64,000 nt of DNA from an uncultured Syntrophobacterales bacterium (GTDB lineage Bacteria; Desulfobacterota; Syntrophia; Syntrophales; UBA5619): positions 186,033 to 250,032 of the forward strand of contig CAIYSL010000098.1 in the NCBI GenBank assembly GCA_903928915.1, given 5' to 3'. Numbering within the stretch: position 1 is the first letter of the stretch; every line of letters begins with the position of its first letter. Under the pieces are notes generated by a model that saw nothing but the letters and a program-made list of their open reading frames with translations, ran no database searches and had not been told where the DNA came from. Below, one piece after another: positions 1 through 9,234 of this stretch. A program made the position numbers and the translations under genes.

Positions 1-2864
1 CGCCCCGCGGTGATGACCGCCTCCCGCCGCTCCATGCCGCGGCCCCGCAGGACCTTGGCGTAATCGACCAGCAGGATCGCGTTTTTCGTCACCAGCCCCA
101 TGAGCATGATCAGGCCGATCAGCGACATGATGTTGATCGTGTCCCCGGTCGCCAGCAGCATCCCCGCCATCCCGACGATCGACAGCGGCAGCGAGAACAT
201 GATCGCCAAGGGCTCCAGGAAGGACTCGAACTGCGCCGCCAGGATGAAGTACACGAACAGCACCGCCAGGATCAGCGCCTCGGCCATATAGCCGAAGGAC
301 TCGGCCATGTCCGCCGCGTCGCCCGAGAACACGACCCGGTAGCCCGGCGCCAGGCTGAGCGTTGCCGCGGCCTGCTGCACCCGCTCCACGGCGGTCCCGA
401 GCGGCAGCCCCTCGAGGTTGGCGCTGATCGTCACCTGCCGGGTGAGCTCCTGCCGGTTGATCTCCGAGGGGGTGGCGTAGGCGCGGTAGGAGACGAGGTT
501 CGTAAGCGGCAGTAGGGCGGTCCGGCCGTCCGGCTGGACCACGGCCAGGCGGATGTTCCGGACCTGCTCCGGGTCCTCCCGGAGGCGCTCGGGGAGCCGC
601 ACGCGGACCTCCACGGCGTCGCCGTCCTCGTCCTCGTAGGTGGAAACCAGCTCGCCGCCGATCAGCGCCCCGACGGTCCGGACGATCCGGTCGGTCATCA
701 CCCCGGCGCTGGCCGCCTTCTGCCGGTCCACGGTCAGGCGGTACTCGGGGACGTCGTGCTCCAGGCTGATCTCGATGTCCCGGATCCCCTGGATTCCATA
801 CATCCGGTCGCGGAGTTGGCCCGCGTAAGTCTTCAGCCGCAGGATGTCCGTGCCGCGGAGGTTGACCTGGAGGGGCTTCCGGCTCGAGCCGGTCTCGTCG
901 GCCTCCTCGATCGAGGTGATCACCCCGGCGATCCCGGCGAAGCGCCGGCGGAACTCCTGCTGCACCTGCTTCTGGCTCTGGACCCGCTCCTTTTTTTCCT
1001 TGAGCTTTACGAAGATCCTGCCGCTGCGGACCGTCCCGCTGTCGCCGGCGCCGATCGTGGCGTAGGTGTGGCGGACGGCGGGGATCTCGCCGATCGCCGC
1101 CAAGAGGGCCTCCAGACGCCCCCTGCTCTCGGTGATCGAGGCGTCGGGCGCGGTCTTGAAGGTCACGATGAATTCCCCGCTGTCGATGTCCGGAAAGAAA
1201 GCGGACTGCAGCGAGCCGAAGGCGAAGATCCCGCCGGCGAAGGCCGCCAGGGCCAGCGCCAGGACCTTCTTGCGGTTGTCCAGGGACCAGCCGATCATCG
1301 CCCGGTACGAATCGGCCGCCCGGTCGAACCAGTCGTTGAACCGCTCCAGGAGCCTCCCCAGGCCGCGCCGCTTCCCCTTCGCCTCGATGGCCGGGTCGTA
1401 CCAGCGCGACGAGAGCATCGGGTCGAGGGTGAAGGAGACGAACAGCGATACCAGGACGGCAAAGGCGACGGTGATCCCGAACTGGAAGAAGAACCGGCCG
1501 ACGATCCCCTTCATGAACGCCACCGGCACGAACACGGCCACGATCGACATCGTCGTGGCAAAGACGGCCAGGCCGATCTCGCTCGTCCCGTTCCGGGCCG
1601 CCAGGAAGTGCTCCTCCCCGCGCTCCAGATGGCGGACGATGTTCTCCCGCACCACGATCGCATCGTCGATCAAGAGCCCCACGGCCAGCGACAGGGCCAT
1701 CATCGTCATCACGTTGAGCGACATGCCGAAGAGCTTCATGACGAGGAAGGAGGAGAGCACCGAGATCGGCAGCGTCAGACCGGTGATGACCGTCGAACGC
1801 CAGGAGTTGATGAAGCAGAACACGATCAGGATCGTCAGGACGCCGCCCATGATCAGGGTCTGCTGGACGTCCTCGAGCGACTCCCGGGTGAACACCGAAC
1901 TGTCGCGCACCACCGTGAGCTGCGTCCCCGGCGGGAGCTCCTGCCGGAGAGTCTCTGCCGTCCGTTTCACCGCGTCGGCCACTTCGACGATGTTGGCCCC
2001 CGCCTGCTTGAGGATGTCCAGCGAGATCGCCGGAACCCCGTTGACCAGGCCCAGCGACCGCTGCTCCTCGACCCCGTCTCTGACCTCGGCGACCTCGCCC
2101 AGACGGACCGGCCGGCCACCCCGTTCGGCGATCACCATGTCCCGGAATCCGTCGACGGCCGCGGGCTTGCCCGCCACCCGCAGGTTGTACTCCGTACCCC
2201 GGCGGTTGAGCCGGCCGAGCGGGGTGTTGACGTTCTCCGACCTGAGCCCGGCGACGACGGCGTCGACGCCGAGGCCGAGGGCCGAAAGCCGCTCCGGGTC
2301 GATGATCACGTTCACCTCCCGCTTGGCGGCGCCCACCAGGTCGACTTTGCCCACGCCGGCGATCCCCTCGAACCGGCGCTTGATCTGCTTCTCGATCAGG
2401 ATGGTCAGGTCCCGCGGGGAGAGGGTCGTAGACTGGATCGCCAGCGACACGATCGGCATGGCGTTGAAGTCGAGCTTCTGGATGATCGGGTCTTCGATCC
2501 CCTTGGGGAGCAGCCCCCGGGCCGCGTTCACCTTGGCCCGCGCCTCCTGGATGACGTCGTTGATCCGTTCCTCCAGCCGGAATTCGACCACCACGGTGGA
2601 GACCCCTTCCCGGGAGTAGGAGTAGATGTGCTTCACGCCGGAGATGCCGTTGACGGCCTCCTCGAGGCGCTTGGAGACCTCGCGCTCGACACTCTCCGGT
2701 GAGGCGCCGGGGAATTTCGTGACGATCGAAACGACCGGAATCTCCACGTTCGGGTACATCTCGACGGAGAGCCACCGGTAGGAGAAGATCCCCAGGGTCA
2801 CCAGGACCAGGACCATCACCGTCGCAAACACCGGCCGCTTGATGGAGAGGTCGGAGAGGATCAC
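1..2864 (-). CDS. RND (HAE1/AcrB-type) efflux permease, C-terminus cut by window edge
   Basis: Inner-membrane proton-driven pump subunit that with the adjacent adaptor would expel hydrophobic compounds. About 954 codons are visible, read from a GTG at 2864 that follows the adaptor stop by 3 bases, so translation is probably coupled. The N-terminus (ILSDLSIKRPVFATVMVLVL) is the standard RND first transmembrane helix. Further recognisable parts are the porter loops, the TM4 stretch MMALSLAVGLLIDDAIVVREN with the conserved charged residues of the proton relay, and a late LIGLIMLMGLVTKNAILLVD segment that repeats this theme in the second half. The reading frame is still open at base 1. Family assignment is secure; the substrate cannot be deduced. 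Confidence 0.95.
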   Translation of the reverse strand, partial: MILSDLSIKRPVFATVMVLVLVTLGIFSYRWLSVEMYPNVEIPVVSIVTKFPGASPESVEREVSKRLEEAVNGISGVKHIYSYSREGVSTVVVEFRLEERINDVIQEARAKVNAARGLLPKGIEDPIIQKLDFNAMPIVSLAIQSTTLSPRDLTILIEKQIKRRFEGIAGVGKVDLVGAAKREVNVIIDPERLSALGLGVDAVVAGLRSENVNTPLGRLNRRGTEYNLRVAGKPAAVDGFRDMVIAERGGRPVRLGEVAEVRDGVEEQRSLGLVNGVPAISLDILKQAGANIVEVADAVKRTAETLRQELPPGTQLTVVRDSSVFTRESLEDVQQTLIMGGVLTILIVFCFINSWRSTVITGLTLPISVLSSFLVMKLFGMSLNVMTMMALSLAVGLLIDDAIVVRENIVRHLERGEEHFLAARNGTSEIGLAVFATTMSIVAVFVPVAFMKGIVGRFFFQFGITVAFAVLVSLFVSFTLDPMLSSRWYDPAIEAKGKRRGLGRLLERFNDWFDRAADSYRAMIGWSLDNRKKVLALALAAFAGGIFAFGSLQSAFFPDIDSGEFIVTFKTAPDASITESRGRLEALLAAIGEIPAVRHTYATIGAGDSGTVRSGRIFVKLKEKKERVQSQKQVQQEFRRRFAGIAGVITSIEEADETGSSRKPLQVNLRGTDILRLKTYAGQLRDRMYGIQGIRDIEISLEHDVPEYRLTVDRQKAASAGVMTDRIVRTVGALIGGELVSTYEDEDGDAVEVRVRLPERLREDPEQVRNIRLAVVQPDGRTALLPLTNLVSYRAYATPSEINRQELTRQVTISANLEGLPLGTAVERVQQAAATLSLAPGYRVVFSGDAADMAESFGYMAEALILAVLFVYFILAAQFESFLEPLAIMFSLPLSIVGMAGMLLATGDTINIMSLIGLIMLMGLVTKNAILLVDYAKVLRGRGMERREAVITAG

Positions 2865-2867
2865 GGC

Positions 2868-4025
2868 TCAGCTCCCCTGCTTCCGGGCGATGACGAGCAG
2901 ATCGCCCTCCCGGACGTTGAAGGCGCCTCGGACGACGTAGGTGTCCCCGGCCTTGAGGCCCAAGACGATCTCCACGCCGCTGTCGGTCACCTTCCCGGTC
3001 CGCACCTCCCTCAGCTGAGCGCGATCGCCCGCGACCACGAACAGCCGCGCCTTCCCGGCGAAGCTGTCCCACCCCGCAAGGGCCTCCCGGGGCACGAGGA
3101 TCGTCCCGCTGCGGCGCCCGGTGACGATCCGCCCGGTGACGAACAGCCCTCCCTTGAGCTCGCCGGAGGCGTTCTCCACCTCCGCGATCACCCGGACCGA
3201 CCGATCCGCTTCGCTCACCGCGGGGTTGATGAACCGCACCGTGCCGGTGAAGTTCCTGCCGGGAAGCGCATCGGTCGTGAATTCGAGTGGCTGTCCCGTC
3301 TTGAGGCCGGCCATCGCGCCCGAGGGGACGGTGACGGTAAGGTTCAGGATGCGGTTGTCCACGATGTGGAACAGGGGCGGGTTCGCCCCTGCCTCGCCGA
3401 CGAGGTCGCCCACGTTCGCCCGGCGTTCGGAAACGGTCCCCGCGATCGGGGCGACGATCAGCCCCTTGGCGAGGCGGGTCCGCACCTGGCTGAGTTCCTG
3501 CTCCCCGGCGCGGACCTGGGCGCGCGCCGCCTCGACCCGCGACGCCGCGGCTTCCGCCTCGGTCCCGGCTTCTTCGAACCCCTGGCGCGTGGCGAGCCCC
3601 GCTTCTTTGAGCTCGCGCATCCGGGCGAGCTCGCGCCGGGCGCGATTGTCGGCGACCCGAGCCTGAAGCTCCGCGGACTTCGCCGCCTCCAGCGCCGCTT
3701 CGGTACGCTTGCCCAGGGCCTCCGTCTCCCGGACGTCGATCCGGGCAAGCGGGTCTCCCTTCTTCACCCGGATCCATTCCGTGACGAAGACCTCGCTGAT
3801 AAGCCCGGTCACTTCCGATTTCACGTCCACCTCGAACTTGGGGGCGAGGGTCCCGGTTACGGCGACCCCTTCCGTCAGGGTGACGCCGGCGGCGACGGCG
3901 GTCTCCACGGCGACCGGCGGGCGGGCCGGCGCCGGGGCCGCCGGGTTCGCCGTCTCCCCGCTGCCGGAACAGGCTGCGGCGGCGAGCGCCGTTGCAATGC
4001 AGACAAGACCCAGGATGCGGTTCAT
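2868..4025 (-). CDS. RND efflux periplasmic adaptor lipoprotein (AcrA/MexA type)
   Basis: 385-residue membrane-fusion subunit bridging the RND permease to an outer-membrane channel. The ATG at 4025 is preferred over an upstream in-frame start because it overlaps the TetR stop as ATGA, has AAAGGAG just upstream, and opens a lipoprotein signal (MNRILGLVCIATALAAAAC) with the lipid-attachment Cys at residue 19. After the signal come a barrel-sandwich/lipoyl half, a long alpha-helical hairpin rich in Ala, Glu and Arg (about residues 100-190), and a beta-barrel plus membrane-proximal domain ending near the 3-base junction with the permease. No outer-membrane channel gene lies in the visible part of the operon; it may lie beyond the left edge. 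Confidence 0.93.
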   Translation of the reverse strand: MNRILGLVCIATALAAAACSGSGETANPAAPAPARPPVAVETAVAAGVTLTEGVAVTGTLAPKFEVDVKSEVTGLISEVFVTEWIRVKKGDPLARIDVRETEALGKRTEAALEAAKSAELQARVADNRARRELARMRELKEAGLATRQGFEEAGTEAEAAASRVEAARAQVRAGEQELSQVRTRLAKGLIVAPIAGTVSERRANVGDLVGEAGANPPLFHIVDNRILNLTVTVPSGAMAGLKTGQPLEFTTDALPGRNFTGTVRFINPAVSEADRSVRVIAEVENASGELKGGLFVTGRIVTGRRSGTILVPREALAGWDSFAGKARLFVVAGDRAQLREVRTGKVTDSGVEIVLGLKAGDTYVVRGAFNVREGDLLVIARKQGS

Positions 4026-4717
4026 GGTGCTCCTTTCTTGTTCCGGCCGGGGTCGGCCGTCAGGCCGTCGAACACGAGACCCAGGAGGCGTCCGAGCGTC
4101 TCGCGGTCGATCCGGGGGGCGTGGTTTGCGATCTGGTCCTCCACGGCGATCGAGATGGTTCCCAGTACGATCCATGCCATGTCGGCCGCGTTTTCGCGCC
4201 GGAATTCATTTCGTTCGATCCCCTCTCCGATCAGCCGGGCGATCAGGTCGTGGTACCGCTGGTGGTAGGCGTCGAAATCGAACCGGGGCGCTTCGTCGGG
4301 CGGACCGAAGTAAACGGCGTGCATCAGACGGACGAAATCGCGGTCCTGCTGGACGTAGGCGAAGGCGCTGTCCAGCATCGCCGTCAGACGCGGCCGGACG
4401 CGCCCCTCCCCCTGTCGGTGGCGGTCGACGACCGCCTCGAGGCGGGCAAAATGCGTCCGCATCAGCTCGAGGAAGAGCCCCTCCTTGCTGCCGAAATAGT
4501 AGTACAGGACCGGCTTGGTTACCCCCGCCTCCGCAACCAGCTCCCGGACCGTGGTCGCGGCATAGCCCCGCCGGGTGAACAGTCCCAGCGCCGCCCCCAT
4601 CAGCTTCTCCCGGATGTGCCCCTCCGGCCGAAGCGGCTCAACCGTTCGGCTTCCCCGCCCCTTCCCGGCGTCCGGCCGGCCGGCAACCGGCGACATGGCC
4701 CGTCCGTTTCTTGCCAT
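4022..4717 (-). CDS. TetR/AcrR-family transcriptional regulator
   Basis: 231-residue probable repressor of the efflux operon in which it is the first gene. The N-terminal helix-turn-helix is clear at about residues 52-74 (TTVRELVAEAGVTKPVLYYY, then FGSKEGLF), the classical TetR layout; the rest is a helical ligand-binding domain of low conservation. The protein begins with about 30 Arg/Gly/Pro-rich residues that are unusual for the family, so the true start could be an internal Met. Its stop codon overlaps the adaptor ATG. A palindromic operator candidate lies immediately upstream (4741-4752), which suggests autoregulation of the whole operon. Confidence 0.9.
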   Translation of the reverse strand: MARNGRAMSPVAGRPDAGKGRGSRTVEPLRPEGHIREKLMGAALGLFTRRGYAATTVRELVAEAGVTKPVLYYYFGSKEGLFLELMRTHFARLEAVVDRHRQGEGRVRPRLTAMLDSAFAYVQQDRDFVRLMHAVYFGPPDEAPRFDFDAYHQRYHDLIARLIGEGIERNEFRRENAADMAWIVLGTISIAVEDQIANHAPRIDRETLGRLLGLVFDGLTADPGRNKKGAP

Positions 4718-4740
4718 GACACAGTCCCCCTTCGCAATTC

Positions 4741-4779
4741 TACCGACCGGTAAGTATAGGATCGCCGGAGGGTTGTCAA
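4741..4779 (-). promoter_or_regulatory. Promoter and palindromic operator of the TetR-RND operon
   Basis: On the minus strand TTGACA (4779-4774) is followed after 15 bases by TATACT (4758-4753). Directly downstream lies TACCGACCGGTA (4741-4752), two 5-base half sites around a 2-base centre, a shape typical of AcrR/TetR operators. A repressor bound there would block the start of transcription. The spacing of 15 is short, and an alternative -10 two bases further on is possible. Confidence 0.6.
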
Positions 4780-4860
4780 GAGAAAATCACGAGAAGCGGA
4801 GGCGAAATCCTGTTCCTCTGGGGGCTGTTCTCTGGTACAATCCGCGCCACGGCGGTGACG

Positions 4861-5238
4861 ATGAGACTCAACTCTCGGGAATTCGACAAGGCGGTCCGGC
4901 GGGCGTACAACCGCATCCCGGCGGAGATCCGTGAGCGGATGGACAGCGTGGCGCTCGTTATCAGGAAACGGCCGAGCCCGGAGATGCTGGAGGAGATGGG
5001 CTACCCGCCGGACGAGCCGCTCCTCGGCCTCTACCAGGGCGCCAGCCTCGGGGAGCACTCGTTTTTTGCCCCGCCTCAGGTCCATCCTGACACGATCTTC
5101 ATCTTCCAGGAGCCGCTGGAGGAGATGTGCAGGAATCTCGCCGAGCTGGAATGGGAGATCGAGATCACCGTGGTCCACGAGGTAGCCCACTTCCTCGGAA
5201 TCAGCGAGGAGCGCCTGGAAGAGCTCGGATACGGCTGA
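4861..5238 (+). CDS. Small zincin-type metallopeptidase family protein
   Basis: 125-residue protein of the minimal metallopeptidase family (PF06262 type). The zinc-binding HExxH motif is visible near the C-terminus in [20 protein letters not shown], with an acidic residue a few positions later as in the family. The N-terminal part ([20 protein letters not shown]) matches the family's helical start. An in-frame GTG at 4855 is an alternative start; neither has a strong ribosome site. A TACAAT -10 at 4836-4841 lies very close upstream, so the leader would be short. The physiological substrate of these proteins is not known. Confidence 0.8.
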   Translation: MRLNSREFDKAVRRAYNRIPAEIRERMDSVALVIRKRPSPEMLEEMGYPPDEPLLGLYQGASLGEHSFFAPPQVHPDTIFIFQEPLEEMCRNLAELEWEIEITVVHEVAHFLGISEERLEELGYG

Positions 5239-5311
5239 ACCGCCTGACGCGGCGGGAGCTGGGAATAGCGGGTGGTCGAGGATTGCCACCGGATCGGGAG
5301 GGTATGCTGCG

Positions 5312-6865
5312 ATGGGGATCGATACGCTCGGATGGCTGATTCTGGCACTGGTGGTCGGGGCCTTTGCGGCTGTTGCCGTGGTCCGGCGACGAGGGGGATC
5401 CGAGCAGGAGTGCGCCCGCCGGGAGGCGGAGAGCGAGCGCGCCGCCCTGACCGAACGTCTCCGGGGCCGGGAAGAGCAGCTCGGGCAGGCCAAAGACGAC
5501 CTGACAGCGGCCCATGCGGAGCTTGCCGGCCTGCGCGCCGAGCTGACCCGGCAGACCGAACGGCGGTCCGCCGCAGAGGAGAAGAACCTGCGGATCCCCG
5601 AGGTCGAGCGGGCAGTGGCAACGAAGGAGTCCCTGATCGCCTCGCTCCAGGCCGAAAACGGCGACCTGAAGACCCGCCTTTCCGAGGCGGAGGTGAAACG
5701 GGAGGAGGAGCGGCGCGCTGCGGAGGAGAAGCTGCAGCTCCTGGAGGAGGCCCGGCGGGCCCTCTCCGATGCCTTCCGCTCCCTTTCCGCCGAGGCGCTC
5801 CAGAGCAACAACCAGTCCTTCCTCGCGCTGGCCAAAGCGACGCTGGAGAAGTACCAGGAGGGGGCGCACCAGGAGCTGACGGCGCGCCAGCAAGCGATCG
5901 ACGAACTCGTCAAACCGTTGAAGGAGTCGCTGGAGAAGGTCGACGTCCGCATTCGCGAGGTCGAACTGCTCCGCACGTCCGCATACGCCACGCTCACCGA
6001 GCAGCTCAAGTCGCTGGCCTTGACCCAGGGCCGTCTGGAGAGCGAGACGGCGAATCTCGTGCGGGCCCTGCGGACGCCGTCGGTCCGCGGCCGCTGGGGG
6101 GAGATCCAGCTCCAGCGGGTCGTGGAGATGGCGGGGATGGTCGAGTACTGCGACTTCGTCCAGCAGGAGACCGCCGCGACCGAAACCGGGCGGCTCCGCC
6201 CCGACATGGTCGTGCGGCTGCCGAACGGGAAGAACATCGTCATCGACGCCAAGGCGCCGCTGGCGGCCTACCTCGACGCGACGGAGGCGACGGACGAGGC
6301 GACCCGCACGGCGCGGCTCAAGGACCATGCCCGCCAGATCCGCGTCCATCTCCAGGCGCTCGGGGCAAAGGCCTACTGGGAGCAGTTCAAACCGACCCCG
6401 GAATTCGCGGTCCTGTTCCTCCCCGGCGAGACCTTCTTCAGCGCGGCCCTGGAACAGGACCCCGGGCTGATCGAATACGGGGTCGACCAGCGGGTGATCC
6501 TGGCGACGCCCACTACGCTGATCGCGCTGCTCAGAGCGGTGGCCTACGGCTGGCGCCAGGAGAAGATGGCGGAAAACACCGCTGAGATCAGCCGCCTGGG
6601 CCGGTCGCTGTACGAACGGATCGCCACGATGACCGCCCACCTGACCGGCCTCGGCAGATCGTTGGACGGCGCGGTGGAGGCCTACAACCGGACCGTCGGC
6701 TCCTTCGAGAGCCGCGTCCTGGTCGCGGCCCGCCGGTTTCGGGAGCTGGGCGCCGCGGCAAACGGGGAGATCGACTCTCCCGAGGTGGTGGACAAGACGA
6801 CCCGGAAGCTCATTGCCGGGGAAAACTGCGCCGAGCCGCCGGAAGCGGTACCCCTGGACAGATGA
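5312..6865 (+). CDS. rmuC: DNA recombination protein RmuC
   Basis: 517-residue member of the RmuC family, proteins that limit recombination at inverted repeats and carry a nuclease-like fold. One N-terminal transmembrane segment (about residues 6-26, [19 protein letters not shown]) is followed by a long coiled coil rich in Glu, Ala and Arg (about 30-200). The conserved catalytic-like domain follows, with the family hallmark [18 protein letters not shown] near residue 258 and the segment [11 protein letters not shown] near residue 311. Length is usual for the family. It follows the metallopeptidase on the same strand by 73 bases and may share its transcript. Confidence 0.93.
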   Translation: MGIDTLGWLILALVVGAFAAVAVVRRRGGSEQECARREAESERAALTERLRGREEQLGQAKDDLTAAHAELAGLRAELTRQTERRSAAEEKNLRIPEVERAVATKESLIASLQAENGDLKTRLSEAEVKREEERRAAEEKLQLLEEARRALSDAFRSLSAEALQSNNQSFLALAKATLEKYQEGAHQELTARQQAIDELVKPLKESLEKVDVRIREVELLRTSAYATLTEQLKSLALTQGRLESETANLVRALRTPSVRGRWGEIQLQRVVEMAGMVEYCDFVQQETAATETGRLRPDMVVRLPNGKNIVIDAKAPLAAYLDATEATDEATRTARLKDHARQIRVHLQALGAKAYWEQFKPTPEFAVLFLPGETFFSAALEQDPGLIEYGVDQRVILATPTTLIALLRAVAYGWRQEKMAENTAEISRLGRSLYERIATMTAHLTGLGRSLDGAVEAYNRTVGSFESRVLVAARRFRELGAAANGEIDSPEVVDKTTRKLIAGENCAEPPEAVPLDR

Positions 6866-6930
6866 GCGTGGGGCCGGGGGGGATCGAAGAGCTGCTCGAT
6901 ACCCCGTATCCGGGCCGCCAACCGGCAGGC

Positions 6931-6976
6931 CGGATAAAATGGAACCGCCGCACAGGATGACTCCCGTGCGGCGGTT
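6931..6976 (-). terminator. Terminator hairpin after the RRM gene
   Basis: Perfect 11-bp inverted repeat, 6943-6953 with 6966-6976 (AACCGCCGCAC and its complement), loop of 12 bases. In the minus direction it is followed by CCATTTTATCC, a short T run. It lies between the convergent ends of rmuC and the RRM gene and may serve both strands. Confidence 0.65.
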
Positions 6977-6998
6977 GCCTATTCACTCAGGGATTCGG

Positions 6999-7331
6999 TT
7001 AGTACCGGCCGCGTCCGCCGCCCCGGTAGCCGCCGCCGCCCGGTCCGCGGCCGCCGCCATCCCGGCGCGGTCCGCTCGACTCGGTCTTCGGCTTGGCCTC
7101 GTTCACGGTGATCGTCTTGCCGTCGAGGTCGCCGCCGTTGAACTTCTTGATCGCCTCCGCAGCGCCCTCTTCGGTTGCCATCTCGACGAAGCCGAAGCCC
7201 CGCGACACCCCGGAAAACTTGTCCTTGATGATCGACACCGATGCGACCTCTCCCGCCTCGGAAAAATTGTTCCGCAGGTCGTCTTCGGTCACCTTCTGCG
7301 ACAGATTCCCCACATACAGATTCTTGTTCAT
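6999..7331 (-). CDS. Glycine-rich RRM-domain RNA-binding protein
   Basis: 110-residue RNA-binding protein with one RNA recognition motif followed by a Gly/Arg-rich tail, the layout of bacterial and cyanobacterial cold-induced Rbp proteins. RNP2 is visible as LYVGNLS at residues 4-10 and RNP1 as SRGFGFVEM near residue 43. The C-terminus is an RGG-like stretch (GGGGYRGGGRGRY). The start at 7331 is chosen because MNKNLYVGN matches the family N-terminus and has AAGGAGG just upstream; an in-frame extension upstream is rejected. It probably binds single-stranded RNA and may act in cold or stress adaptation. Confidence 0.92.
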   Translation of the reverse strand: MNKNLYVGNLSQKVTEDDLRNNFSEAGEVASVSIIKDKFSGVSRGFGFVEMATEEGAAEAIKKFNGGDLDGKTITVNEAKPKTESSGPRRDGGGRGPGGGGYRGGGRGRY

Positions 7332-7442
7332 CGCTCGCCTCCTTTTTGTTCGCGATATCCCTTCATTCCCCACCCGATGGGAGAATGCCATGTTGTGTTC
7401 ATGCCGCATGCCCTTCGGCCGTTGCATGACGAGTCAGTGATG

Positions 7443-7476
7443 AAAAAACCGCCGAGCCCCTGAAGAGTCCGGCGGT
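7443..7476 (-). terminator. Rho-independent terminator on the minus strand, or attenuator ahead of the RRM gene
   Basis: A 7-bp GC stem (ACCGCCG with CGGCGGT, 7448-7454 and 7470-7476) is followed in the minus direction by six T. It would end transcripts from the small membrane-protein gene at 7622-7849. It also lies within the 290-base region ahead of the RRM gene, so an attenuator role in that gene's leader is possible. No convincing promoter was found in the remainder of that region. Confidence 0.7.
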
Positions 7477-7621
7477 CACCTTACGCTTCATATCGTCGAT
7501 CTGTCTGCCCCGCCGGCTCAGGATTTCGCTGCTTCCGGCAGTTATGTCTCCTTTTACGCCCGCTAAGCGGCGAAGTCAAGGCATTTCACCGCCCCCCGGC
7601 TCCCAGCGTCGACGCTGCGAA

Positions 7622-7849
7622 TCAGTACCGGGGTTCCCGATCCCCGGGGCTGCTCCCGGTATCCCGATCCTCCGGGACCTCGTCCGCGCCCCCCGTGGCA
7701 TCGTCCCGGCGGAGAAGCCCCACCAGAAAGAGAACGACGGCGATCCCGGTTATGACCCAGACCCCGTAGCGCTTGGTCAGTACAAAGATCACCGCGCAGA
7801 CGACGAGCAGCACCGCGGCGATCATCACCCGTTTCAGAACGGCACTCAT
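7622..7849 (-). CDS. Small two-helix membrane protein, function unknown
   Basis: 75-residue protein. The ATG at 7849 is preceded by GGGGAAGG at good spacing, which decides the start over an upstream in-frame one. Two hydrophobic segments are evident: about residues 6-24 (KRVMIAAVLLVVCAVIFVL) and 29-46 (VWVITGIAVVLFLVGLL). A short acidic, hydrophilic tail rich in Asp, Glu and Gly follows. No catalytic motif is recognisable. It sits alone between the RRM gene and the divergent transport cluster. Confidence 0.6.
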   Translation of the reverse strand: MSAVLKRVMIAAVLLVVCAVIFVLTKRYGVWVITGIAVVLFLVGLLRRDDATGGADEVPEDRDTGSSPGDREPRY

Positions 7850-8122
7850 GGAACCTTCCCCTGCCCCTGTCGATGAGACGCGGCACAGGCTGTCACGGGA
7901 CCGGGCAGCGGCATCCCCCCTCCCGCCGCAGGACAACCCCTCCACCGCCGGGGATCATATGCGCCTTCGCCGGCGAGTGCAATCATTTCCTGATGCGGTG
8001 CCGGATTCAGGAAATCTCCGGAGCTGAGCGGACGAATTGTCTGTTCTTCCCCGCAGCGCGGGCACCCTCCGGGACGCCCTCCGTTTTCGGGCTGAGACGG
8101 GGGGGAGTCGGCGGATATTTTT

Positions 8123-8151
8123 TTGAAATCTGTATCAAATCCTGTTATGTA
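8123..8151 (+). promoter_or_regulatory. Sigma-70-type promoter of the acyltransferase/exporter block
   Basis: TTGAAA (8123-8128), a 17-base spacer and TATGTA (8146-8151) lie 33 bases upstream of the HlyD-like start codon. The surrounding 7946-8184 region carries no gene and is locally AT-richer. The six following genes are close enough to be read from this site. Confidence 0.65.
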
Positions 8152-8184
8152 GCAGGCGCTTCGTTGTCTCGCCGTGAGGATCGT

Positions 8185-9234
8185 ATGAAGAACGGGCGCG
8201 CATGGGTTGGGTTAACCGGAAAGAAGCGGCTGTGGCTGCCGATCGTCGTCGCAGTCTGCGGTCTGGTGACCGCCTTTTTGCTGCTCGACAGCGGGGCGCC
8301 CTTCCGGGGAAAACCTCCCGCTGCCGCGGTCACGCCGGTGAAAACCGATGTCGCCTGCCTGGGGCGGCTCCTGCCCGGCGGACGGATCCTCCAGGTCGCC
8401 GGCCCGTCCGGCGCCCTTATCGGAGAACTTCTCGTCCGCCGCGGCCAGTGGGTCGAGCGGGGTGAAATCCTTGCCCGCCTGCGCGACCACGCCCGGGATA
8501 CGGCCGCCCTCGGGCAGTCGGACAAAGAGGTCGCCGTCGCCGTAAGCGAGCTCGACCGCGTGCGCGCCGGAGAAAAAACGATCGACGCCCAGCAGGCGGC
8601 GGTCGCGCGCCAGGAGGCAGTCCTCCGCCAGGAAGAAGCCAACTACGAGCGGATCAAGCGTCTGTACGAAAAGAGAATCATCGCCGCAAGGAATTTTGAA
8701 GAGGCCGAAACCCGCCGGGACACGGCGCGGGAATCGCTGCTCTGGGAGCGCCGTCATCTCGCGGCGCTGCAGGAGGTTCGCACGCAAGACCTGGCCCTTG
8801 CGGGAAACAGGATTGAAGCGGCCCAGGGCGCCAGGGACGTGGTCCGGGAGACTCTGGAACTGAACCTCATCCGCGCCCCCGTCTCCGGCCGCGTCCTGGA
8901 GATCTACGCCTTTCCGGGGGAAGCAGTCCCGGGCCGGGGCCTCCTCGAACTGAGCAGCGGCCGCGACATGCTGGTCGAGGCGGAAGTGTATGTCAGCGAT
9001 ATCGGTCGCGTCCGCCTCGGCGCGCCGGCGGTCGTGACCGGGGAGGCCTTCCCGGGAAGCCTGCGGGGCCGCGTCGTCGAGATCGTCCCCCTGGTCACCC
9101 GCAGCACGATCATGCCGATCGACCCGCTGGCCTTCTCCGACCTGCGTGTCGTCAAAGTCTGGATCAGGCTGGAGAACGCACAGACGGTCGCCCAACTGGG
9201 CAATCACCAGGTGTCCGTCACGATCAAACCATGA
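8185..9234 (+). CDS. HlyD/DevB-like membrane-fusion subunit of an ABC exporter
   Basis: 349-residue periplasmic adaptor. The N-terminus is a signal anchor (about residues 12-34, KRLWLPIVVAVCGLVTAFLL). Next come a biotinyl/lipoyl half (GELLVRRGQWVERGEILARL), a long Glu/Ala/Arg-rich coiled-coil hairpin (about 110-215), the returning half (IRAPVSGRVLEIYAFPGE) and a beta-barrel domain. The order matches DevB, which exports glycolipids in cyanobacteria, and related HlyD proteins. The start at 8185 is chosen because it sets the signal anchor at the N-terminus. Its stop overlaps the permease ATG by 4 bases. It would link the inner-membrane ABC pair to an outer-membrane channel encoded elsewhere. Confidence 0.85.
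   Translation: MKNGRAWVGLTGKKRLWLPIVVAVCGLVTAFLLLDSGAPFRGKPPAAAVTPVKTDVACLGRLLPGGRILQVAGPSGALIGELLVRRGQWVERGEILARLRDHARDTAALGQSDKEVAVAVSELDRVRAGEKTIDAQQAAVARQEAVLRQEEANYERIKRLYEKRIIAARNFEEAETRRDTARESLLWERRHLAALQEVRTQDLALAGNRIEAAQGARDVVRETLELNLIRAPVSGRVLEIYAFPGEAVPGRGLLELSSGRDMLVEAEVYVSDIGRVRLGAPAVVTGEAFPGSLRGRVVEIVPLVTRSTIMPIDPLAFSDLRVVKVWIRLENAQTVAQLGNHQVSVTIKP

Noticed and set aside
756..2702. Long plus-strand open frame of about 648 codons
   Set aside because: It is antisense to the RND permease, rich in Arg, Asp, Gly and Pro and shows no domain; an effect of high GC on the opposite strand.
7873..8184. N-terminal extension of the HlyD-like protein upstream of 8185
   Set aside because: The extension includes the promoter region and Cys/Arg-rich, non-conserved sequence; the ATG at 8185 puts the signal anchor at the N-terminus.
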